This document shows positions 1-6,124 of a DNA stretch of 13,363 nt, in pieces. The stretch is from assembly GCA_035250025.1 (NCBI GenBank), contig DATFFO010000017.1, positions 1 through 13,363 on the forward strand, given 5' to 3'. This stretch comes from DATFFO01 sp035250025 (GTDB taxonomy: Bacteria > Actinomycetota > Acidimicrobiia > Spongiisociales > ZC4RG35). The number at the start of each line of letters is the position of its first letter. Position 1 is the stretch's first letter. The translations under genes were made by a program, and so were the position numbers. The notes under the pieces were generated by a model that had not been told where the DNA came from, ran no database searches, and saw only the letters and a program-made list of their open reading frames with translations.

Positions 1-675
1 CTTCGGGCAGGCCTTCTCGCACTCGCCGTGGTTAGTGCAGGATCCGAAGTGCTCCTCCATCACCTCCACCATGGCCTGGGTGCACTCCCAGCGCTCGGAC
101 TGGCCCTGGGGAAGAAGGTTGAGATGGGCGATCTTGGCGGAGGTGAACAGGTTGGCGGCGCCGTTGGGACAGGCCGCCACGCATGCCCCGCAGCCGATGC
201 AGGCGGCGGCGTCGAAGGCCGTGTCGGCCACTTCTTTGGGTACCGGGATCAGATTGGCATCCGGAGCCGATCCGGTGTCAACGGTGATGAATCCGCCCGC
301 TTGGATGATCCGGTCGAATGCCGACCGATCGACCATCAGGTCCTTGACGATCGGGAACCCCGAGGCCCGCCACGGTTCGACCGTGATCGTGTCGCCGTCG
401 CGGAACTTGCGCATGTGGAGTTGGCAGGTGGCGGTCCCGAGTTGGGGTCCGTGGGCGAGGCCGTCGATCATCACGCCGCAGGTGCCACAGATACCCTCCC
501 GGCAGTCGTGGTCGAAGCTGACCGGCTCCTCTCCCTGACTGACCAGACGTTCGTTGAGGAGGTCGAGCATCTCGAGGAAGGACATCTCGGGCTCGATGTC
601 GTTGACCTGGTAGGTGGCGAAACGTCCGGTGCCGGCGGGCCCGGCCTGTTTCCAGACCTGAAGGGTGATGTTCAT
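1..675 (-). CDS. sdhB: Succinate dehydrogenase iron-sulfur subunit (3' end cut by window edge)
   Basis: This is the iron-sulfur subunit of succinate:quinone oxidoreductase. It carries electrons from the SdhA flavin to the membrane quinone site, on the cytoplasmic face. The visible 225 residues start MNITLQVWKQ. The [2Fe-2S] ligands are C58, C63, C66 (CREGICGTC) and C84. The [4Fe-4S] motif is CIGCGACVAACP (C159, C162, C165, C169). The later cysteines C213, C219 and C223 (motif CTNHGECEKACP) fit the remaining cluster ligands. The protein is still open at the window edge, so a short C-terminus is missing. The ATG at 675 is the sensible start because family similarity begins there. However, no Shine-Dalgarno is visible, and a small GGCG-CTT-CGCC hairpin (679-689) sits where one would be. 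It lies 204 bases downstream of sdhA, an unusually long gap for this operon. Confidence 0.95.
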   Translation of the reverse strand, partial: MNITLQVWKQAGPAGTGRFATYQVNDIEPEMSFLEMLDLLNERLVSQGEEPVSFDHDCREGICGTCGVMIDGLAHGPQLGTATCQLHMRKFRDGDTITVEPWRASGFPIVKDLMVDRSAFDRIIQAGGFITVDTGSAPDANLIPVPKEVADTAFDAAACIGCGACVAACPNGAANLFTSAKIAHLNLLPQGQSERWECTQAMVEVMEEHFGSCTNHGECEKACPK

Positions 676-879
676 CGGGCGCTTCGCCAACGGTTGTCAG
701 TTAACAGTTTGCGGTAGTCGGTCGCGGTTCGTGTGGTGCAGCCGCCCTCCTCTGCCGTGGTTGCGCAAGCGCGTGCCTCGGTCATGAGTTGTGACAACGG
801 ATGCTTGACTCCGGCCCGGCGGGGAAGGAGAGGATCTCTCGCCGCACCTCCCGACCGACAACCGACAACCGACAACCCG
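676..879. repeat. sdhA-sdhB spacer with inverted heptad-repeat arms
   Basis: No convincing gene lies in this 204-base spacer. Its two ends carry related heptad repeats in opposite orientation. On the plus strand, 693-720 reads GTTGTCA, GTTAACA, GTTTGCG, GTAGTCG. On the minus strand, reading from about 876 down, there are three copies of GTTGTCG (CCGACAA on the plus strand, 855-875) followed by GTCGGGA. The arms 692-724 and 852-877 pair imperfectly if one heptad is looped out, with about 127 bases between them. This resembles a small non-autonomous palindromic element inserted within the operon, just after the sdhA stop and ending about 16 bases before the sdhB start. No target-site duplication was identified. 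Confidence 0.55.
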
Positions 880-2802
880 TCATTTGTAACTCCTCGTGCT
901 CAGTTTCACGTTTTCGAACTCCAACGGTTCTTTCACCAGTTCGGGGGCGGCGGGGTTGCCGGTCCACTGCCAGGCGGAGACGTAGGCGAATTCGTCGTCG
1001 CGGCGCAGCGCTTCGCCCTCCTCCGTCTGGTACTCCTCGCGGAAGTGGCCGCCGCACGACTCCTCCCGGTCCTTGGCGTCGAGGCACATGGCCTGGGCCA
1101 GTTCGAAGAAATCGTCGACCCGGCCGGCCCGTTCCAGGCTCTGATTGAGTGAGTCGCCTTCGCCGAGGACCCGGAGATCACTCTTGAATTCGGCGTGGAG
1201 GGCGGGGATCTCGGCCAGGGCCTTGTCGAGACCCGACTCGTTGCGGCTGAGGCCGCAGTACTCGAGCATGATCTTGCCGAGCTCCCGATGGAACCAGTCG
1301 ACGGTGCGGGTGCCGCCGGTCGAGAGGTAGCCGCTGACGCGGTCGCGGACCTCGGCTTCGGCGGCGGCGAAGGCACCGTCGGTGGTGGGGACGGGCGGGA
1401 CGTTGAGATAGTCGGCCAGGTAGTCACCGATGGTGTAGGGGAGCACGAAATAGCCGTCGGCCAGGCCCTGCATGAGCGCCGAGGCGCCGAGGCGGTTGGC
1501 TCCGTGGTCGGAGAAGTTGGCCTCGCCGAGGGCGTAGAGGCCGGGGATGGTGGTCATGAGGTTGTAGTCGACCCACAGCCCACCCATCGTGTAGTGGGGA
1601 GCGGGGTAGATGCGCATCGGCACCTTGTAGGGGTTTTCGTCGGTGATGCGCTCGTACATCTCGAAGAGGTTGTCGTAGCGGTCGCGGATGACGTCGGTGC
1701 CGACCCGCTCGATGGCGCTGGCGAAGTCGAGATAGACCCCGTTCTTGAGCGGCCCCACCCCCTTGCCGGCGGCGACCATGCGCAGCGAGGCCCGGGAGGC
1801 GACGTCGCGGGGCACCAGGTTGCCGAAGGCGGGATACATGCGCTCCAGGTAGTAGTCGCGGTCGTCGGCGGGGATCTGATCGGCGGCGCGGTTGTCGTCG
1901 GCCCGCTTGGGGACCCAGATGCGCCCGTCGTTGCGCAGCGACTCCGACATCAGAGTGAGCTTGGACTGGAACTCGTCGGACTGGGGGATGCAGGTGGGGT
2001 GGATCTGGGTGTAGCAGGGGTTGGCAAACGCCGCCCCCTTGCGATGGGCCCGCCAGATTGCGCTGACGTTGCACGCCATGGCGTTGGTGGAGAGGAAGAA
2101 GACGTTGGAATAGCCTCCGGTGGCGAGGACGACGGCGTGGGCGGAGTGGCTCTCGATGGCCCCGGTGATGAGGTCGCGGGTGACGATGCCCGCGGCCCGG
2201 CCGTCGGCGACGACCACGTCGAGCATCTCGACCCGGGTGCGCAGCTTGACGGTGCCGAGGCCCACCTGGCGCATCAGCGCCTGGTAGGCGCCGAGGAGGA
2301 GCTGTTGGCCGGTGGCGCCGCGGGCGTAGAAGGTGCGGGAGACCTGGGCACCACCGAATGAGCGGTTGTCGAGGAGGCCGCCGTACTCGCGGGCAAACGG
2401 CACGCCCTGGGCGGTGGCCTGGTCGATGATGTTGAGCGAGACATCGGCCAGGCGGTGGACGTTGGCCTCGCGGCTGCGGTAGTCACCGCCCTTGACGGTG
2501 TCGTAGAAGAGGCGGAACACCGAGTCGCCGTCGTTCTTGTAGTTCTTGGCGGCGTTGATGCCGCCCTGGGCGGCGATGGAATGCGCCCGGCGAGGCGAGT
2601 CGTGGAAGGTGAAGGCGTGGACGTCGTAGCCCAACTCGGCGAGGCTGGCCGCGGCGGAGGCGCCGGCCAGGCCGGTGCCCACCACGATGATCTTGAACTT
2701 GCGCTTGTTGTTGGGGTTGACCAGGCGGATGGAGAACTTGTGGTTCTCCCACTTGTCCTCGATCGCCCCTGACGGGATCTTGGCGTCGAGTTCGGTGATC
2801 AT
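880..2802 (-). CDS. sdhA: Succinate dehydrogenase flavoprotein subunit
   Basis: This is the FAD-containing catalytic subunit (640 residues) that oxidises succinate to fumarate. The Rossmann dinucleotide motif is GTGLAG (42-47). H74 in the HSIAAQGGINA motif is the expected site of covalent FAD attachment. Active-site landmarks are QIHPT (H268), R332 in PRDVASRA, and PHYTMGG (H403). The C-terminal FAD-binding segment is GLYALGEANFSDHGANRLGAS (421-441). The sequence and the paired anchor match the B. subtilis/actinobacterial type rather than the E. coli type. The ATG at 2802 is preceded by AAGGA and overlaps the sdhC stop by ATGA, so translation is probably coupled. The open frame continues far upstream of this ATG, but that part is a shadow of sdhC. 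A long heptad-repeat spacer separates it from sdhB downstream. Confidence 0.97.
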   Translation of the reverse strand: MITELDAKIPSGAIEDKWENHKFSIRLVNPNNKRKFKIIVVGTGLAGASAAASLAELGYDVHAFTFHDSPRRAHSIAAQGGINAAKNYKNDGDSVFRLFYDTVKGGDYRSREANVHRLADVSLNIIDQATAQGVPFAREYGGLLDNRSFGGAQVSRTFYARGATGQQLLLGAYQALMRQVGLGTVKLRTRVEMLDVVVADGRAAGIVTRDLITGAIESHSAHAVVLATGGYSNVFFLSTNAMACNVSAIWRAHRKGAAFANPCYTQIHPTCIPQSDEFQSKLTLMSESLRNDGRIWVPKRADDNRAADQIPADDRDYYLERMYPAFGNLVPRDVASRASLRMVAAGKGVGPLKNGVYLDFASAIERVGTDVIRDRYDNLFEMYERITDENPYKVPMRIYPAPHYTMGGLWVDYNLMTTIPGLYALGEANFSDHGANRLGASALMQGLADGYFVLPYTIGDYLADYLNVPPVPTTDGAFAAAEAEVRDRVSGYLSTGGTRTVDWFHRELGKIMLEYCGLSRNESGLDKALAEIPALHAEFKSDLRVLGEGDSLNQSLERAGRVDDFFELAQAMCLDAKDREESCGGHFREEYQTEEGEALRRDDEFAYVSAWQWTGNPAAPELVKEPLEFENVKLSTRSYK

Positions 2803-3533
2803 GGCGTCCTTCCGTAACCGAGCAGGATGGCGATCGGCATCGAGATGTTGCCGAGGGTGATGACGCCGGCCAGGGTCCAGGCGAAGTAGCGCCGCCAGCG
2901 GTTGAAGCGAGGGTTGTTGACGCCCAGGCTCTGGAACATCGACCACGCCCCGTGGAAGAGGTGTAGCCCGAGGGCGAGATTGGCCACGATGTAGAAGAGC
3001 GAGACCAGCGGGCGGGAGAAGGTGGCGATCATGTTGGCGTACACATGGCCCCGCTCCCACACCTCGGGGGCGGCCGGGGCGACGCCCCAGGAGAGGTCGG
3101 CCAGATGGAAGAAGACGTAGAGGAGGATGATGACGCCCGACCAGCGCATGGTCCGGCTGGCGTAGTTGGCGGCCAGGTAGGTGCGGGGGCCGGTGTAGTC
3201 GGTGGGGCGGGCGCGGCGGTTCATGAGCGTCAGCGAGTAGGCGGCGTGGACGTGGAAGATGAAGGCCAGGATGAGCCCCACCCGCATGATCCATAGGAAG
3301 ACGTGCTCGGGAAGGATCGGCGTGAACAGGGAGCGGAGGGCCTCTCCGTAGATGTCGAGGTCCGGGACCCCGTTGATCGGGGGGAGGAAGAGCTTGAGGT
3401 TGCCGAAGAGGTGGGCGAGGAGGAAGCCGATGATGACGATGCCGGTGATCGCCATGACCCATTTCTTGCCGACGGCCGAGCGGTAGAACTCAACCGGCCA
3501 GGGGAGCCGTCGACGCTCTGTTGTGGCGACCAA
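2799..3533 (-). CDS. sdhC: Succinate dehydrogenase cytochrome b558-type membrane anchor
   Basis: This is the membrane anchor that binds haem and the quinone and holds SdhA/SdhB at the membrane. It has 244 residues and five hydrophobic helices, at about 27-47, 78-101, 132-150, 176-197 and 218-239. Histidines suited to haem ligation lie in or near the helices: H41, H94/H96, H143, H191/H194. This pattern fits the single-subunit di-haem type, so no sdhD is expected and none is seen. The start is chosen as TTG at 3533. AAGGA (3539-3543) sits 5 bases before it, a CATAAT -10 candidate lies at 3558-3563, and no ATG or GTG occurs between 3533 and the first helix. The open frame reaches back to 3671, but that would run through the whiB promoter. 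The downstream junction with sdhA is an ATGA overlap. Confidence 0.93.
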   Translation of the reverse strand: MVATTERRRLPWPVEFYRSAVGKKWVMAITGIVIIGFLLAHLFGNLKLFLPPINGVPDLDIYGEALRSLFTPILPEHVFLWIMRVGLILAFIFHVHAAYSLTLMNRRARPTDYTGPRTYLAANYASRTMRWSGVIILLYVFFHLADLSWGVAPAAPEVWERGHVYANMIATFSRPLVSLFYIVANLALGLHLFHGAWSMFQSLGVNNPRFNRWRRYFAWTLAGVITLGNISMPIAILLGYGRTP

Positions 3534-3557
3534 CCTCGTCCTTCGATCGGGGCGCCC

Positions 3558-3563
3558 ATTATG
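3558..3563 (-). promoter_or_regulatory. Candidate -10 element for sdhCAB
   Basis: On the minus strand 3563-3558 reads CATAAT, five of six matches to the sigma-70 -10 consensus in otherwise GC-rich DNA. Transcription would start near 3550, giving a short leader that contains the AAGGA ribosome site before the TTG start. No good -35 is seen at 16-18 bases upstream (TTCTGG is the nearest), so an activator may be needed. Confidence 0.45.
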
Positions 3564-3593
3564 GCAAGGAGGCTCGAGGCCCAGAACGCGGGG

Positions 3594-3622
3594 TTGACGG
3601 CGCGCGTAAGATTGCTTAATCT
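3594..3622 (+). promoter_or_regulatory. Candidate whiB promoter
   Basis: TTGACG (3594-3599) and TAATCT (3617-3622) are separated by exactly 17 bases, a good housekeeping-sigma layout. The predicted start site is near 3629, inside the palindrome at 3627-3640. A leader of about 30 bases would then contain the GAGGA ribosome site. Confidence 0.5.
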
Positions 3623-3626
3623 CAAA

Positions 3627-3645
3627 CGTGTAATTACACGCGTGT
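3627..3645. promoter_or_regulatory. Overlapping palindromes, candidate operator at whiB
   Basis: CGTGTAATTACACG (3627-3640) is a perfect 14-bp palindrome. It shares its right half-site with a second perfect palindrome, ACACGCGTGT (3636-3645). Together they give three alternating CGTGT/ACACG half-sites just after the predicted whiB -10. That position suits a dimeric repressor site. The site is about 65-80 bases upstream of the predicted sdhC start, so one regulator could influence both directions. The binding protein is not identified. Confidence 0.5.
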
Positions 3646-3660
3646 GAGGAGTTCCTCGGG

Positions 3661-3936
3661 ATGCAGAGCAAGCTCGTCGAAGCGCTGGCGGTGGGGGAAT
3701 TGTCTTGGCAGGACTATGCCAATTGCAGAGGGGCCGACGCCGACCTCTTCTTTCCGGAGAGGGGGGCGTCCACACGCAAGGCCAAGGCCATCTGCGGGGA
3801 ATGCCAGGTTCGGGCCGAGTGCCTGGACTTTGCGATCGAGGTGGGTGAGAAGTTCGGCATCTGGGGTGGCATGTCCGAGCGCGAGCGGCGCCGCGTGCGT
3901 CGTGAGCGCCAGGTGGCCACCCGGCGCGCCGGCTGA
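3661..3936 (+). CDS. WhiB-family iron-sulfur transcriptional regulator
   Basis: WhiB-like proteins are small actinobacterial regulators that hold a redox- or NO-sensitive [4Fe-4S] cluster and usually work by binding the primary sigma factor. This one is 91 residues. The four cluster cysteines are C22 (ANCRGADADLFFP), C45, C48 and C54 (CGECQVRAEC). The GIWGG turn is at 66-70, and the C-terminus is strongly basic (RERRRVRRERQ), as expected for DNA contact. The ATG at 3661 follows GAGGA (3646-3650) by 10 bases. It is transcribed away from sdhCAB and ends in a clear terminator, so it is probably monocistronic. The WhiB subclass is not assigned. Confidence 0.95.
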   Translation: MQSKLVEALAVGELSWQDYANCRGADADLFFPERGASTRKAKAICGECQVRAECLDFAIEVGEKFGIWGGMSERERRRVRRERQVATRRAG

Positions 3937-3957
3937 CTCCACCTCTCGAAAACCAGA

Positions 3958-3994
3958 GTGCAAGGAACCCGCCCTCGCGGGCGGGTTTCTGCAC
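3958..3994 (+). terminator. Hairpin terminator after whiB
   Basis: AACCCGCCC (3966-3974) and GGGCGGGTT (3979-3987) form a perfect 9-bp stem around a TCGC loop, followed by a short T-rich TTTCT. Outer arms GTGCA (3958-3962) and TGCAC (3990-3994) extend it. It starts 21 bases after the whiB stop. Confidence 0.85.
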
Positions 3995-4010
3995 GCCCGG
4001 GGGGTGGTGG

Positions 4011-4051
4011 CCGTGCTGTGGAACCCGGGGTTCGCCAGCACGGTTTCCGTG
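4011..4051 (+). repeat. Pair of competing hairpins upstream of the membrane-protein gene
   Basis: CCGTGCTG (4011-4018) pairs with CAGCACGG (4036-4043). Inside this, GAACCC (4021-4026) pairs with GGGTTC (4028-4033), giving a long two-part stem. The same right arm can instead pair with CCGTG (4047-4051) as CACGG-TTT-CCGTG. The two folds exclude each other. This could be a back-up terminator or an attenuator-like leader. Nothing else was recognised between the whiB terminator and the next gene. Confidence 0.4.
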
Positions 4052-4142
4052 TTCGGGGGCCTGAGTTGGTAGGGAGCGGCCAGCGCCCCGCCCCTGCTAT
4101 GCACCCCGGAAGTCCTTCGGTTGGCCCAACGACGTGACGATC

Positions 4143-4787
4143 ATGGTGGCCATGGCTGTCTTCTTCGGTGAGATGCAACACCTCGATCACCCCACGACGA
4201 TGCCGGCGGTGGTGACCATCGAGAAAGGCGTCATCCGGCTTGCCTCGGGCCGCACCCAGTTGGGCGAGTGGAAGCTGTATCAGGTCGTGATACGCGAGCG
4301 CGATGCCGAGAGCGTCACCTTCCGGGCCGACGACGAGGAGCTGATCCTCAAGCTCAAGGAGCACGCCAGCTTCCTCGCCGAGACCGAGGCCTACCGCCGC
4401 AACGAGGGCCGGGCCGCCCGCCAGCGCACCCACGAGGCCTTCCGCAAGGAGCCGGAGGGACCCACCCTGGGCGAGGAGATCCGAGAGGATGTCACCCGCG
4501 AGGTTTCGTCCGTGGTCGAGGAGGCCAAGGAGCTGTTCGGCATGGTCAAGGTGGGTCCGCCGCTGTGGATCGGCCTGGCCGTGTTCATCCTCGGAGTGAT
4601 CTTCCTGCCCAGCTTGATCATCGGCCTCGTCTTCCTGGTGGGAGTCGTGGCCATTGCGGTGGGGGCGATCGCCCACTCCGATTCCAACATCGCCCTCAAG
4701 TTGCCGGGCGATCTGACCCCGACCCGGCTGGTCGCCGTCGGCGCCATCCTCCTCGCGGTTGGGCTCCTACTGCTGCTGATCCGCTAG
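4143..4787 (+). CDS. Unrecognised membrane protein with soluble N-terminal domain
   Basis: The function is not recognised. The 214-residue protein has a soluble N-terminal half with a beta-rich stretch (about 21-75, TIEKGVIRLASGRTQLGEWK then SVTFRADDEELIL). That stretch looks like a small barrel of the PH-like or lipid-binding kind, but this is only a visual impression. A charged helical linker follows (about 76-135). Three hydrophobic helices then lie at about 141-158, 160-178 and 196-213. The start is uncertain. A GTG at 4134 and ATGs at 4143, 4152, 4173 and 4200 are all in frame, none has a good ribosome site, and the beta domain begins only after the last of these. It stops 8 bases from the end of convergent bpa. 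Confidence 0.7.
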   Translation: MVAMAVFFGEMQHLDHPTTMPAVVTIEKGVIRLASGRTQLGEWKLYQVVIRERDAESVTFRADDEELILKLKEHASFLAETEAYRRNEGRAARQRTHEAFRKEPEGPTLGEEIREDVTREVSSVVEEAKELFGMVKVGPPLWIGLAVFILGVIFLPSLIIGLVFLVGVVAIAVGAIAHSDSNIALKLPGDLTPTRLVAVGAILLAVGLLLLLIR

Positions 4788-4795
4788 GGCTGAAC

Positions 4796-5272
4796 TCAGA
4801 GGTAGAGCCCCGATCCTTCCTCACGCGACTTGCCGTCGGGCTGCGGCCGGCCCAGCGATCGGCGCTGCATCTCGGCCAGCTGGCTCTGGGCCGCGACTTG
4901 CTGGGAGAAGAGCGAAGCCTGGATGCCATGGAAGAGGCCTTCCAGCCACCCGATGAGCTGGGCCTGAGCGATGCGGATCTCAGCGTCGGTCGTGGTCTCA
5001 CCGGTGAGGGGAAGCATGACCTGGTCGAACTCCTCCTGGAGCTCGTCAGAGAGGACGTCACGGAGCTCGTCTACCGACTGGCGGTGCACCTCGGCAAGGC
5101 GGGCGCGGCCCTGCTCGTCGATGGGAGCCTGACGAACCTCGTCGAGCATCGCCCGGGTCATCGAGGCTATGCGGATGAGCTTGGAGGGCTGGCTGATGGG
5201 CGGAGCCTTCGACTCATCGCCGTCCGTGTTGGAGGTTTCGACCAGGTCGGGTTTGATTGCTTCATCTGTCAT
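4796..5272 (-). CDS. bpa: Bacterial proteasome activator (Bpa)
   Basis: Bpa is an ATP-independent ring-forming activator. It docks on the actinobacterial 20S proteasome by a C-terminal hydrophobic-Tyr-X tail, opens the gate, and feeds unfolded proteins in. This 158-residue protein has the family's helical core. IRIASMTRAMLDEVRQAPID (33-52) is followed by the signature DAEIRIAQAQLIGWLEGLFHG (96-116) and IQASLFSQQVAAQSQLAEMQ (117-136). It then has a flexible tail ending in LYL (156-158), the proteasome-docking motif. The M. tuberculosis homologue (Rv3780) has the same layout, with a slightly longer N-terminus. The ATG at 5272 is preferred. An in-frame start at 5320 would add 16 poorly typical residues and run into the cupredoxin promoter region. 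No clear Shine-Dalgarno is seen. It implies a 20S proteasome elsewhere in the genome. Confidence 0.92.
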   Translation of the reverse strand: MTDEAIKPDLVETSNTDGDESKAPPISQPSKLIRIASMTRAMLDEVRQAPIDEQGRARLAEVHRQSVDELRDVLSDELQEEFDQVMLPLTGETTTDAEIRIAQAQLIGWLEGLFHGIQASLFSQQVAAQSQLAEMQRRSLGRPQPDGKSREEGSGLYL

Positions 5273-5362
5273 GGTTGCCCAGCGTAGGTGCCGGTTTGGC
5301 CGAACCAACGAACCGGGCACCCATGCTGTGCGTATTGAGCGACAACCGACCGAAGAGGACCC

Positions 5363-5803
5363 ATGAGAAAGTTCGTTGCCATTCTCGCCGCCGGCCTGAT
5401 CTTGGCGGGGTGCGCCGATTCCGGCTCGAGCGACACGACCACGGCCGACACGAGCGGCGACACCACGGCCACCACATCGGCGCCCCCCACGACCACAGCC
5501 GAGACGACCGCCCCCGAGACCACCGCACCCCCCACCAGCGCCGCCGCCGACGGCGCGGCCGCCACGATCAACATCTCGGGGTCGAGCTTCGGCAGCTCAC
5601 CGACCGTGGCGGTGGGTGACGAGGTCGAGGTCATCAACAACGACGGCATTCCTCACACCTGGACCTCATCGGATGGGGTGTTCGATTCAGGCACCCTCGG
5701 CCAGGGCGACACGTTCAGCTTCATCTTCGAAGAGGCCGGGGAGTATCCGTTCGTATGCGTCATCCACCCCACCATGACGGGGACCGTCACGGTCGAGGGC
5801 TGA
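5363..5803 (+). CDS. Cupredoxin-domain (plastocyanin-like) lipoprotein
   Basis: This is probably an exported, membrane-anchored type 1 copper protein for extracytoplasmic electron transfer or copper handling. Residues 1-17 form a lipoprotein signal ending in LILAGC, with C17 the lipidated cysteine. A Thr/Ala/Pro linker (about 24-62) holds the domain away from the membrane. The cupredoxin domain (about 67-146) has all four expected copper ligands: H98 (IPHTW), C132, H135 and M138 (CVIHPTM). The fold ends with the usual GTVTVEG strand. GAAGAGGA (5352-5359) precedes the ATG. It is divergent from bpa across 90 bases. The redox partner is unknown. Confidence 0.9.
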   Translation: MRKFVAILAAGLILAGCADSGSSDTTTADTSGDTTATTSAPPTTTAETTAPETTAPPTSAAADGAAATINISGSSFGSSPTVAVGDEVEVINNDGIPHTWTSSDGVFDSGTLGQGDTFSFIFEEAGEYPFVCVIHPTMTGTVTVEG

Positions 5804-5821
5804 CGGCTCATCACAACACTC

Positions 5822-5850
5822 TTCACCTAACACCACCGATCCCATACGAT
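5822..5850 (+). promoter_or_regulatory. Candidate promoter of the HTH gene
   Basis: TTCACC (5822-5827) and TACGAT (5845-5850) are spaced by 17 bases, giving four of six and four of six consensus matches. A start near 5857 would put GGAGGG (5867-5872) in a short leader 6 bases before the ATG at 5879. An upstream ATG at 5849 overlaps this -10 and is therefore less likely to be the translation start. Confidence 0.45.
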
Positions 5851-5878
5851 GGCGATACACGTCATTGGAGGGCGACGA

Positions 5879-6124
5879 ATGGCGAATGAGGATCTTCCCC
5901 CGATTCTCGACGCGGCACAGGTAGCGGACCTACTGGGCATGAATGTGCAGATGGTTCGGAGATATGCCCGCGAGGGCCGCCTGCCGGCTTACAAGCTGCC
6001 GGGTGGTCGCACCTTCAAGTTCTTCCGCGACGAGGTCTTCGAATTCATCCGCTCCCACCCGGTGGTGCCGGAAGGTGAGGAACGGATTGGGGAGCTCAAC
6101 TCCGCCGGGGAGGAATTCGGCTGA
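5879..6124 (+). CDS. Small excisionase/BldC-like helix-turn-helix DNA-binding protein
   Basis: This is an 81-residue MerR-type winged HTH of the excisionase (HTH_17) kind. Residues 9-59 carry the pattern: ILDAAQVADLLGMNVQMVRRY as HTH, REGRLPAYKLPGGRTFKFF as wing, and DEVFEFIRSH as the closing helix. A short acidic tail follows. Actinobacteria use such stand-alone domains both as developmental regulators (BldC type) and as recombination directionality factors. No integrase or attachment site is visible here, so a regulatory role is more likely. The ATG at 5879 is chosen for its strong GGAGGG ribosome site. Its last 29 bases overlap the convergent gene on the minus strand. Confidence 0.88.
   Translation: MANEDLPPILDAAQVADLLGMNVQMVRRYAREGRLPAYKLPGGRTFKFFRDEVFEFIRSHPVVPEGEERIGELNSAGEEFG

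Noticed and set aside
672..875. Small open frame (67 codons) in the sdhA-sdhB spacer
   Set aside because: It spans the heptad repeats, runs into the sdhB start, has no ribosome site, and shows no domain. A longer overlapping frame into sdhA is no better.
851..879. Possible CRISPR-like or microsatellite array at CCGACAA repeats
   Set aside because: The repeats are only 7 bases long and contiguous, with no spacers. They are better explained as one arm of the inverted heptad element.
1195..2361. 388-codon plus-strand open frame opposite sdhA
   Set aside because: It is Val/Gly/Asp-rich with no recognisable domain and lies wholly antisense to a well-supported sdhA. Long antisense frames are common in GC-rich DNA.
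2803..3462. Upstream extension of the sdhA frame to give an 860-residue protein
   Set aside because: The extra part is Pro/Arg/His-rich frame shadow of sdhC. The ATG at 2802 has a ribosome site and is where the family similarity begins.
4066..4100. Promoter TTGGTA ... TGCTAT upstream of the membrane-protein gene
   Set aside because: The spacing is 23 bases, too long for a normal sigma-70 promoter, and there is no supporting ribosome site.
3634..4104. Minus-strand frames opposite whiB
   Set aside because: They are shadows of whiB and its terminator region. The plus strand has the complete WhiB cysteine set and GIWGG motif.
5879..6124. Excisionase of an integrated element
   Set aside because: There is no integrase, attachment-site repeat or phage gene nearby. 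The stand-alone domain also fits a BldC-type regulator.
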